Shown piece by piece: positions 52,492-59,498 of a stretch of DNA of 59,498 nt (position 1 is its first letter; every line of letters starts with the position of its first letter). The position numbers were made by a program, and so were the translations under genes. The DNA lies in the NCBI GenBank assembly GCA_003635195.1, contig PYIY01000189.1:1-59498 (forward strand). Reading direction: 5' to 3'. The DNA is from Candidatus Poribacteria bacterium. GTDB lineage: Bacteria > Poribacteria > WGA-4E > WGA-3G. The notes below the pieces were generated by a model that saw only the letters and a program-made list of their open reading frames with translations, searched no databases and was not told where the DNA came from.

Positions 52492-53775
52492 ATGAATATC
52501 TTTAAATCAATCCGAATAGGTCTGGTTGTCCTGTTAGCTCTCCAGATCGCTATCTTCAGCGGTTGCGATCAGTACAAGGAATTCACCAATAACCCACCTG
52601 AAATAACCACTTTCACTGTTCCAGCGGAGGTTGAATACGGTGAAACCGTCCAACTCCGAATCAGGGCTTTTGATGCAGATGACGACGATCTAACCTATAT
52701 ATGGGATGTCTCCGAAGGCACGTTGGTTAGGGACACGGGTCCCGAAGTTCAGTGGACTGCTCCAGAGTCAGACGAAGAAATGGTGCCATCGAAAGTTGTG
52801 ACCGTTAATGTCTATGTCCGAGACGGTAGCGAGAAAGATGCCTCCAAAACGGCAACGATCCTCGTCTACTCCAAACCGTATAGAGTCGCCGAGGTACTCA
52901 GCGGCACCTATAGGCTCGTTTCCAAAAGCGTTCACGGCGACCCCGTTCAAGTGGCAGGCACCCTGCGCCTCACGCCCACAACGTTCACACAGGAGTTCCA
53001 AGAGGTTTTAGAAGGCGAAGCCCAATCTCTGAAACAGTTCGTCACCGGTTCCTACAAACTCGTCAGACCGTTTGACCAAAGCAGCGGGACGATCCACTGG
53101 TTCACACATGGAAACCCGAGGCCTTCCGTAATTACATATACTTGGGATGGACGATTCTTGGCTTTAGTTTTTCGCGCAGATTCCACGCAGTATATCTACA
53201 ACCGTGAAGGTCCGGACCTCGAAGTTGTCGAAACCGATGATGTGGAGCCACAACTTGTTGAAGAAGATATCGAACCGGAGCCGATTGATCCCGAACCCAT
53301 TGAAGAAGATATCGAACCGGAGCCGATTGATCCCGAACCGGAGCCGGTTGATCCTGAACCCATTGAAGAAGATGTCGAACCGGAGCCGATTGATCCCGAA
53401 CCCGTTGAAGAACTCGAAGATGAGGTTAACCCGGATCCGGTTAATACCGATGGGAAACCCGTTACAATAACCGATGCAACGTTCAAAACCGAGGTGTTGG
53501 AGGCTGAATTACCCGTTGTGCTTGAATTTGAAGCCGATTGGTGTCCTTTCTGCAGACAGATGAGACCTATTGTTGAATCGGTTGCGCTGGAACACCGTAA
53601 TACTTTCATCATCGGAAAGTTGGATATCGACGAAAACCGTCAGACGACAGAGAAATATAAGGTAAAAGGGATTCCGGCCTACGTTGTATTTCGAAACGGT
53701 GCAGAGATCGCAAGATTCGCAGGCGCAATGCCGAAAGATATCTTTGTGAGAAGAATCCTTGATGCACTCAAATAG
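52492..53775 (+). CDS. Lipoprotein with PKD-like domain, acidic PEP repeats and C-terminal thioredoxin
   Basis: A 427-residue protein. The lipobox FSGC (Cys25) anchors it. A PKD/Ig-like domain follows (PPEITTFTVPAEVEYGETVQL, about 34-54, through about 125) and a second beta region to about 240. Then come tandem acidic repeats (IEPEPIDPEP type, about 245-315) and a thioredoxin fold with active site WCPFC (350-354) and cis-Pro segment GIPAYVVF. The repeats make an extended arm of about 70 residues between membrane anchor and redox domain. It could reduce or isomerise disulfides in neighbouring secreted proteins. A shorter paralogue lacking arm and thioredoxin is at 57940. Confidence 0.88.
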   Translation: MNIFKSIRIGLVVLLALQIAIFSGCDQYKEFTNNPPEITTFTVPAEVEYGETVQLRIRAFDADDDDLTYIWDVSEGTLVRDTGPEVQWTAPESDEEMVPSKVVTVNVYVRDGSEKDASKTATILVYSKPYRVAEVLSGTYRLVSKSVHGDPVQVAGTLRLTPTTFTQEFQEVLEGEAQSLKQFVTGSYKLVRPFDQSSGTIHWFTHGNPRPSVITYTWDGRFLALVFRADSTQYIYNREGPDLEVVETDDVEPQLVEEDIEPEPIDPEPIEEDIEPEPIDPEPEPVDPEPIEEDVEPEPIDPEPVEELEDEVNPDPVNTDGKPVTITDATFKTEVLEAELPVVLEFEADWCPFCRQMRPIVESVALEHRNTFIIGKLDIDENRQTTEKYKVKGIPAYVVFRNGAEIARFAGAMPKDIFVRRILDALK

Positions 53776-53789
53776 GTCTTTATGTGTAA

Positions 53790-53821
53790 GGTAGTAGGCA
53801 CGCTCTGCCGTGCCGTCTACC
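53790..53821. repeat. Palindromic repeat GGTAG...CTACC
   Basis: GGTAG and CTACC, with GGCACG and CGTGCC inside, form a hairpin with loop CTCTGC. It lies between the thioredoxin lipoprotein and the WD40-metzincin gene and may work as a terminator or REP. Confidence 0.55.
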
Positions 53822-53850
53822 AATAACATAAGTGGAAAAAGGAGGTTTCA

Positions 53851-56800
53851 ATGAAAATCACACTATTTTCGATTCTGGTCGTCATCTGTATGGTCCTTAC
53901 ATTCATGCCGAACGGTTTCGCGCGAGACTACACACAATGGAATTTACCGGAAGGTGCCAAAATGCGCCTCAGTAGAGGAAGGGCATATGCCTTTCAGTTT
54001 TCGCGAGGTGGTACGCTGCTAAAGGTGGCGAGTCCCTCTGGAATTTGGCACTACGATACACAGACAGGTCAGGAAATCGACCTGATCCCCTTTGAAGGTA
54101 TTGACCTGGTTTTAGGGGCTGTGTTCAGTCCGGATGGCAGCACCTTCGTCTATGGGGATCCGTGGGGCAGCATTTGGTTTACGGATGCGGAGACGGGCGC
54201 GCGTCTCCAGATACTTCAAGGGCATACGAATAGTATCAATACTGTATCATTCAGTCCGGATGGGCAGACGCTGGCGAGTGGGAGCTGGGACGAAACGATC
54301 CGTTTGTGGGATGCGGAGACGGGCGCGTTGGTCCAGGTGCTTGAAGGGCATACGAATAGTATCAGTAGTGTATCATTCAGTCCGGATGGCGGAACCCTGG
54401 CGAGTGGAAGTCGGGATAACACGGTTCGTCTGTGGGATGCGGAGACGGGCGCGTTGGTCCAGGTGCTTGAGGGGCATACGAGTGGTATCAATAGTGTATC
54501 GTTCAGTCCGGATGGCAGAACCCTGGCGAGTGCAGGGAGTTGGGACGAAACGATCCGTTTGTGGGATGTGCGGACGGGCGCGTCCCTCAAGGTGCTTGAG
54601 GGGCATACGAATGTTGTCAATAGTGTATCATTCAGTCCGGATGGCAGAACCCTGGCGAGTGGGGGTTGGGACGAAACGATCCGTTTGTGGGATGCGGAGA
54701 CGGGCGCGTTGGTCCAGGTGCTTGAGGGGCATACGAATGTTGTCAATAGTGTATCATTCAGTCCGGATGGCGGAACCCTGGCGAGTGGGGGTTGGGACGA
54801 AACGATCCGTTTGTGGGATGTGCGGACGGGCGCGTCCCTCAAGGTGTTTCAAGGGCATATGAATAGTATCAGTAGTGTATCATTCAGTCCGGATGGCGGA
54901 ACCCTGGCGAGTGCAGGGAGTTGGAACAAAACGATCCGTTTGTGGGATGTGCGGACGGGCGCGTCCCTCAAGGTGTTTCAAGGGCATACGGATTCGATCA
55001 ATAGTGTGTCGTTCAGTCCGGATGGCGGAACCCTGGCGAGTGGGAGTTGGGACAAAACGATCCGTTTGTGGGATGTGCGGACGGGCGCGTCCCTCAAGGT
55101 GTTTCAAGGGCATACGGATTCGGTCAACAGCGTATTATTCAGTCCGGATGGGCAGACGCTCGCAAGTGGAGGTCGGGATAGCACAGTTCGTTTATGGAAT
55201 GTGAAGACAGGCGCACTCCGCCAGACGCTCATAGGGCATGAAGTTGATGCCTGGGGGGTCTCGGGTATATCATTCACTCCAGATGGAAACACGCTTGTGA
55301 GTAGCAGCTACGACGGCACGATTCAGTTCTGGGACCCCCGCGGTGGTGAACACAAACGGAGCTTTTACGTTCCCTGCAAAGCGATGAGTCCGCCTGTTTT
55401 CAATTCCGATGGAGGCTTCCTCACAATCGGAGATGGTTTCGGTAGGGTCCTGCTGCTAGATCTTGCCGTAGGAGAAGCTTGGGAACCCCTCGGATACCAT
55501 CCAGGTCGTCCTGAAGCCGTTGCATTCAGTCCAGATGGCACTATGGTCGCTAGCGGGAGTAACGGCGGCACCCTGCTTCTATGGGATGTCACACCTTACA
55601 CCTCAAAATCACCGGCACCTAATATTGTCGACCAGGATATCCCGTCCAATACAGCCATACAAAGGTACGAACGCGAGATGGTTCGACTCATCTACTTTCG
55701 ACCAAGTGACCGTCCACGCCGACAAGCGATTGATACGGAGTTAGACACATTGATACGATGGTCCCAATACTTCTTCGCAGAACAGATGCAAGAATACGGG
55801 AGAAAAACCTTCGCCTTTGAAACCGATGCTACCGGTGCCGCGAAGGTCCATCATGTTACCGGAAAATTCACGGATACCTATTATCATAGTGATACCTACG
55901 ACAAAGTGGTAAAAGAGGTCGCCGATCAGTTTGATACATCACGCGATGTCTTTCTTATCGCCGTAGATGTCAGTAGCGAGTTCATTAACAATGAAGGCAC
56001 GTGTGGGATAGGTGGCGGCGGTTGGAAATCGTTTGATAACGAACGCTGGCGACGAGATTTTGGTGGCACAGCGGTCATTCCCGCCTCCGGGGTCTGTATT
56101 AATCCGAGTATCACCGCCCATGAACTCGGACACGTTTTTGGATTGGAACACGATTTCCGAGACGAGGCATATCTCATGGCTTACGGCACACAAGAACGTT
56201 TGTCGCACTGTGCTGCTGAATGGTTGGACGCACACCGTTTCTTCAATAACGATCCAACCGCAGTCAATGAAACCACAACCATTGCTATGCATCCGTCTCA
56301 GGCATCTGGTCCAGGGACCCGTCGCCTACAGTTTGAACTGACCGACACCGATGGCCTCCATCAGGCACAGTTGATTGTTCCGGCAGCTGCTACTGACCCT
56401 GCCCAAGGCACCAAGTTACATAGCTGCAAGTCCTTGAACGGCAAAAACCAGACAATTGAATTTCTCACAACTAACGCAACAGTTACCTCCGATAGCGAGG
56501 TAAAGCTTCAAGTTGTTGATGTCATCGGAAACATCACGAGACAGACGTTTTCGCTGAAGGGAGGGGGTATTACATCGAATCGGTCTCCGGTAGCAGTCGG
56601 CACAATCCCTGACCAAAATTTGACAGTCGGTGGCAATCCTACGACGCTCAGTATATCGCCTTACTTCAGCGATCCAGACGGTGATGTTTTGCGGTATAAA
56701 GCTGAATCAAGTAAAACAAGAGTGGTGGCTGTGAGCTTGTCTGGAACTCAGATAACAATCACACCGAGAGGGATAGGCAGTGCAAGTGTGGCAGTGACGG

Positions 56801-57822
56801 CGAGCGATGGTAAATTGCTTGTCACGCAGCGCATCTCGGTTCAGGTCAGGAGCGCGCCTATCGCAGATGCCTCAGACACCTTTGACGATTCCTTTGAAGG
56901 CACAGTACTGCAAAACTCGAATTGGCAATGGCAGAATGAACCCGCGAATTGGGATGTCGGGGAAACACGAGACGGTTTCCTCCATATTGAAGCTGAAACC
57001 GACCGCAATCTCTGGGCATCGGATGCCTCGCATTTTCTGTATCAGGAGACCGATGCCGACGCGTTTGATGTTGAAACCCACTTTTTCGCCAGATGGGATA
57101 CCGCTTCCGGGGTCAATGGGCTGGTCGTGAAGAGTCCGACGGACAATAACTGGGTGACGATAAAGTTCTGGTCGCGGGATGCGGGTGCGAAGGGGCAAAT
57201 CCAGTATCAGACCAAAGGACAGCAAACAGGAAATGGCTTGACGGAAAATGCGGGATTCACGCCGACGTTTGGTAATACAGTGCTTTTTCTCCGACTCCGT
57301 AAACACGGAGACACCTACACGGGATGGTATAAGACCCGCGAAGCGGATCGTTGGATAGAGATTGGGGTTACCAATTTTCCGTTGACACCCCCGCTACAGT
57401 TGGGCGTCTATGCAGGTGTCGCCGCGGGGGCAGGTGCCTTAACGGTTGACTACGCATATTTCCGAAGCACAGTTGATACGGGTGTTTTGGCATCACCGGG
57501 GCTCCAGTTCGCTGCAATGGAGGCACCGAGCGAAACGACACTCTTGCCGAACTACCCGAACCCGTTCAACCCGGAGACGTGGATCCCGTATCAGTTGTCA
57601 TCGCCGACAGATGTAACGGTATATATCTATGCGATCAATGGCAATTTGGTGCGGCGTTTGCCGTTAGGACATCAGGCAACAGGTATCTATCAATCCCGTA
57701 GCCGTGCAGCCTATTGGGATGGCAAAAACGAGGTAGGCGAACCCGTCGCAAGCGGCGTGTATTTCTACACGTTAACAACAGACGATTTTACTGCAACCCG
57801 AAAAATGTTAATACGAAAGTAA
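53851..57822 (+). CDS. Secreted WD40 protein with metzincin protease, Ig-like, LamG-like and FlgD-like domains
   Basis: A 1323-residue secreted protein. A signal peptide (1-24) and a DYTQWNLPEGAKMRLSRG start match the gene at 46942. About thirteen WD40 blades run to residue 585. A metzincin catalytic domain follows (about 600-810) with HELGHVFGLEH (H757) and a Met-turn, YLMAYG, so all zinc ligands are present. Then come an Ig/cadherin-like region (about 895-1000), a concanavalin-like DUF1349-type domain (about 1010-1210) and the FlgD-like tail (LLPNYPNPFNPETWIPYQL). This is a full-length protease with a propeller recognition module. GGAGG precedes ATG 53851. Blades 3-10 are nearly identical in DNA. 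Confidence 0.9.
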   Translation: MKITLFSILVVICMVLTFMPNGFARDYTQWNLPEGAKMRLSRGRAYAFQFSRGGTLLKVASPSGIWHYDTQTGQEIDLIPFEGIDLVLGAVFSPDGSTFVYGDPWGSIWFTDAETGARLQILQGHTNSINTVSFSPDGQTLASGSWDETIRLWDAETGALVQVLEGHTNSISSVSFSPDGGTLASGSRDNTVRLWDAETGALVQVLEGHTSGINSVSFSPDGRTLASAGSWDETIRLWDVRTGASLKVLEGHTNVVNSVSFSPDGRTLASGGWDETIRLWDAETGALVQVLEGHTNVVNSVSFSPDGGTLASGGWDETIRLWDVRTGASLKVFQGHMNSISSVSFSPDGGTLASAGSWNKTIRLWDVRTGASLKVFQGHTDSINSVSFSPDGGTLASGSWDKTIRLWDVRTGASLKVFQGHTDSVNSVLFSPDGQTLASGGRDSTVRLWNVKTGALRQTLIGHEVDAWGVSGISFTPDGNTLVSSSYDGTIQFWDPRGGEHKRSFYVPCKAMSPPVFNSDGGFLTIGDGFGRVLLLDLAVGEAWEPLGYHPGRPEAVAFSPDGTMVASGSNGGTLLLWDVTPYTSKSPAPNIVDQDIPSNTAIQRYEREMVRLIYFRPSDRPRRQAIDTELDTLIRWSQYFFAEQMQEYGRKTFAFETDATGAAKVHHVTGKFTDTYYHSDTYDKVVKEVADQFDTSRDVFLIAVDVSSEFINNEGTCGIGGGGWKSFDNERWRRDFGGTAVIPASGVCINPSITAHELGHVFGLEHDFRDEAYLMAYGTQERLSHCAAEWLDAHRFFNNDPTAVNETTTIAMHPSQASGPGTRRLQFELTDTDGLHQAQLIVPAAATDPAQGTKLHSCKSLNGKNQTIEFLTTNATVTSDSEVKLQVVDVIGNITRQTFSLKGGGITSNRSPVAVGTIPDQNLTVGGNPTTLSISPYFSDPDGDVLRYKAESSKTRVVAVSLSGTQITITPRGIGSASVAVTASDGKLLVTQRISVQVRSAPIADASDTFDDSFEGTVLQNSNWQWQNEPANWDVGETRDGFLHIEAETDRNLWASDASHFLYQETDADAFDVETHFFARWDTASGVNGLVVKSPTDNNWVTIKFWSRDAGAKGQIQYQTKGQQTGNGLTENAGFTPTFGNTVLFLRLRKHGDTYTGWYKTREADRWIEIGVTNFPLTPPLQLGVYAGVAAGAGALTVDYAYFRSTVDTGVLASPGLQFAAMEAPSETTLLPNYPNPFNPETWIPYQLSSPTDVTVYIYAINGNLVRRLPLGHQATGIYQSRSRAAYWDGKNEVGEPVASGVYFYTLTTDDFTATRKMLIRK
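54205..55205. repeat. Coding tandem repeat: eight near-identical WD40 units of 126 or 129 bp
   Basis: Units beginning GGGCATACG recur at steps of 126 bases, or 129 where one extra codon is inserted (GTGCAGGGAG form). Sequences such as CATTCAGTCCGGATGGC and GAACCCTGGCGAGTG are identical across units. Copies share mutations in patches, as expected from recent amplification and conversion. Confidence 0.85.
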
Positions 57823-57824
57823 GC

Positions 57825-57920
57825 GAGTACGCAGTTGTCAGTTACCAGAGAAGAAGAGGTCCCTCTTTTAACTGGTTACTGGCCACTGGACACTGGTGAC
57901 TGATACACTGATAACTACTC
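57825..57920. repeat. Heptamer element after WD40-metzincin gene
   Basis: This is the counterpart of 49598-49690, with the same GTACGCAGTTGTCAG start and ACTGGTTACTGGCCACTGG core. It precedes the shorter lipoprotein gene. Confidence 0.65.
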
Positions 57921-57939
57921 TAACAAAGGAGCCTATTTC

Positions 57940-58659
57940 GTGAATCTCTATAAGTCAACTCAGGCGGGTTTAGTCATTCTGTTCATCCTCCAAGCCGTTA
58001 TCCTAACTGGATGTGCACAATATGAAGAACTCACCAACGACCCACCTGAAATAACCACTTTCACCATCCCGAATGAAGTTGAATATGGTGAAACCGTTGA
58101 GTTTAGAGCCAGAGTCTTTGACCCGGAAGACGATCCGTTGAGGTATGCGTGGGAGGTATCCGATGGCACTTTGGCGGGCGAAGCGGGACCCCAAGTCCAG
58201 TGGACTGCCCCCGAACTGCCACCGGAGGAGATCGTCCCGCCGAAAACCGTAACCGTCTATCTCTACGTACGCGATGGCGGCGAGGAAGATGTCCACAAAA
58301 TGGCAACCATTACTGTCTTCTCCAAACCGTATAAAATTGCGCAATTCTTCAGCGGCACCTATACGCTGATCGCCAAGCAGGTCAACGGCGACCCGGTGGC
58401 AGAAACGAGTACGCTGCGGCTCACACCGACGACATTTACACGGGAGATACAGTCAAATCCTGAAGCAGAGGTCCAAGAACCGACGCAGTTCATCACCGGT
58501 TCCCATAGATTTGTTGAGCCGTTTAATGAAAGTAGCGGGACAATCCACTGGTTCCCGACGGGCAGCACGACGCCGGATGTCAGCACGTATACGTGGGACG
58601 GCAGACTGTTCGTCGTCTTCTGGCCCAAAACCGCCACCAGTCTGATTTATGAAAAGTAG
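57940..58659 (+). CDS. Lipoprotein paralogue without thioredoxin domain
   Basis: A 239-residue lipoprotein starting at GTG 57940 with AAAGGAG upstream. The lipobox is LTGC (Cys25). It matches the first 240 residues of the protein at 52492: PPEITTFTIPNEVEYGETVEF, SGTYTLIAKQVNGDPVAETS and VSTYTWDGRLFVVFWPKTATS. It stops where the other protein goes on into its acidic arm and thioredoxin. Both follow a WD40 protein, so the pair WD40 gene plus lipoprotein gene was duplicated. It probably marks a surface partner. Function is unknown. Confidence 0.82.
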   Translation: MNLYKSTQAGLVILFILQAVILTGCAQYEELTNDPPEITTFTIPNEVEYGETVEFRARVFDPEDDPLRYAWEVSDGTLAGEAGPQVQWTAPELPPEEIVPPKTVTVYLYVRDGGEEDVHKMATITVFSKPYKIAQFFSGTYTLIAKQVNGDPVAETSTLRLTPTTFTREIQSNPEAEVQEPTQFITGSHRFVEPFNESSGTIHWFPTGSTTPDVSTYTWDGRLFVVFWPKTATSLIYEK

Positions 58660-58699
58660 GTGCCTCTTGTAGAGGGACATAGGTTTCAATTGCGTTCAG

Positions 58700-58812
58700 T
58701 AGGTGCGGTTCCAACCGCACCTATCGGGTCTCGGAGCCAAAATTGGACGGAAAACTGAAAACTAAATGACCTTGTTCTTCCCAGCAGGGTTATTTAGTTT
58801 TCGGTTTTTAGT
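58700..58812. repeat. Two palindromes: TAGGTGCGGTT and GAAAACTAAAT types
   Basis: 58700-58723 is TAGGTGCGGTT/AACCGCACCTA with a two-base loop. Near 58756-58810, GAAAACTAAAT and ATTTAGTTTTC are inverted around GACCTTGTTCTTCCCAGCAGG. The latter words also bound the unit at 8566-8703. Confidence 0.65.
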
Positions 58813-58848
58813 AATATTTTTTCACATCTGTTAATATTTTGATATAAA

Positions 58849-58880
58849 CAGATGCAGCGTGACTTTTCACGCTGCATCTG
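58849..58880. repeat. Perfect 14-bp hairpin upstream of transposase
   Basis: CAGATGCAGCGTGA and TCACGCTGCATCTG pair around CTTT. CATCTGTT at 58825 could pair with AACAGATG at 58847 instead, so two structures exclude each other. It may lie near the left end of the insertion sequence or block read-through into it. Confidence 0.65.
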
Positions 58881-58923
58881 CTATACTTCACCGTAAAAAA
58901 TGACCACATTTTTGAGGTGAATC

Positions 58924-59498
58924 ATGACAAGAAATTCCTCTTGCCACTTACTTGACATATTAGCAGAAGTGTCAGATCCGCGCCATAAAAAAGGAAAACG
59001 GCATCCTTTGGTGGCTATCCTGGCCTTGCTCGTCATCGGTCTGATGTCGAATCATAAAGGTTATACGTCTATAGCGATTTGGGCGCGCAACCAACCTGAG
59101 TTGACGAAAGCGTTGGGTTTTAGGTCTCCGAAGACCCCGTGTGCAGCGACGATTCATAACCTCTTGAAGCGTCTTGATATCGTGGGTCTTGAAGCCGCCC
59201 TGACGAAATGGGCGTTTTCAAAACTTGAAGACTTTCAAGTTTTGAAAACCAAGGATCTAAAGGGTGTCGCTATTGATGGAAAAGAGTTATGTGGCTCTGA
59301 AAACCCAGAGACCGGATACAGGACACATTTACTTTCCGCTGTCTGTCATGAGTTAGGCGTTACCCTCGCACAATGTGCTGTCAGTCGAAAGACAAATGAG
59401 ATACCTATCTCAACGCAGCTCCTCAAAGCCTTTGACGTTGTTGGCAAAGTCGTGACCACAGACGCACTTTTGACACAACGTTCCTTTTGTCAAGAAGT
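58924..59498 (+). CDS. ISAs1-family transposase, N-terminal part (runs off window)
   Basis: The frame runs from ATG 58924 to the window edge, at least 191 residues. LLDILAEVSDPRHKKGKRHPLVAILALLVIG at the start and GVAIDGKELCGS (the first DDE aspartate, about residue 117) are typical of ISAs1/H-repeat-associated transposases. TTDALLTQRSF (second aspartate) follows, so two of the three catalytic acids are visible and the frame is intact here. It lies at the outer end of the secreted-protein cluster. The right end, the third catalytic residue and any target-site duplication lie outside the window. Confidence 0.88.
   Translation, partial: MTRNSSCHLLDILAEVSDPRHKKGKRHPLVAILALLVIGLMSNHKGYTSIAIWARNQPELTKALGFRSPKTPCAATIHNLLKRLDIVGLEAALTKWAFSKLEDFQVLKTKDLKGVAIDGKELCGSENPETGYRTHLLSAVCHELGVTLAQCAVSRKTNEIPISTQLLKAFDVVGKVVTTDALLTQRSFCQE

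Noticed and set aside
53196..53612. Serine/glycine-rich frame on the minus strand
   Set aside because: It is the antisense reading of the EPEPIDPEP-coding repeats and the thioredoxin domain.
1..59498. tRNA, rRNA or replication origin
   Set aside because: I looked for these by eye and saw no convincing cloverleaf, rRNA text or DnaA-box cluster. A dedicated scan was not possible.

Overview
The window is a bacterial chromosome segment of medium GC content with short operons separated by repeat-rich gaps. Three things suggest a Candidatus Poribacteria-like organism, by inference only: secreted proteins ending in an NPFNPETWIPYQL-type FlgD-like tail, many Gfo/Idh/MocA oxidoreductases, and Uma2/Rpn-type genes. 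No rRNA or tRNA gene was seen, so the phylum call cannot be confirmed here.

Layout. 1-3131 (minus strand): two restriction-modification pairs back to back, an MjaI-like nuclease with its methylase and a second methylase with a nuclease cut by the window edge. 3174-8475 (minus): a small aspartic protease, then two close DUF6785-type membrane paralogues flanking a gene that reads as archaeal-type phosphopantothenate synthetase. 9016-15308: a HigA-like fragment, a methyltransferase-HNH fusion, a VOC protein, an orphan consensus promoter, two decayed Rpn-family remnants and two Gfo/Idh/MocA enzymes. 15580-25434: a propeller/SpoIIE phosphatase, DUF58 protein, VOC protein, full-length MetH and a duplicated small ORF.

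25613-35775 is the housekeeping core. A consensus promoter drives lolA-like, pgsA, thpR and recA. A second promoter precedes a complete Pup-proteasome locus: ARC/Mpa ATPase, Dop, Pup, PrcB, PrcA and PafA. Pup ends in GGQ, so Dop must deamidate it before PafA ligates it to targets, which ARC unfolds into the PrcA/PrcB chamber. Pyruvate phosphate dikinase follows.

38740-44059 holds a Uma2 protein, a cupin, a third Gfo/Idh/MocA enzyme and a compact regulatory module. In this module a sigma-54 activator without a sensor domain lies between two paralogous coiled-coil genes, and one of these has a well-formed sigma-54 promoter. 44934-58659 is an envelope/secretion cluster: a LamG lipoprotein, a WD40-dockerin protein, a matrixin-TPR protein, a lipoprotein-thioredoxin protein, a WD40-metzincin giant and a truncated paralogue of the thioredoxin lipoprotein. 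A partial ISAs1-type transposase closes the window.

Intergenic DNA carries several families of short palindromic repeats, including inverted arrays of degenerate heptamers at nearly every junction of the proteasome locus.
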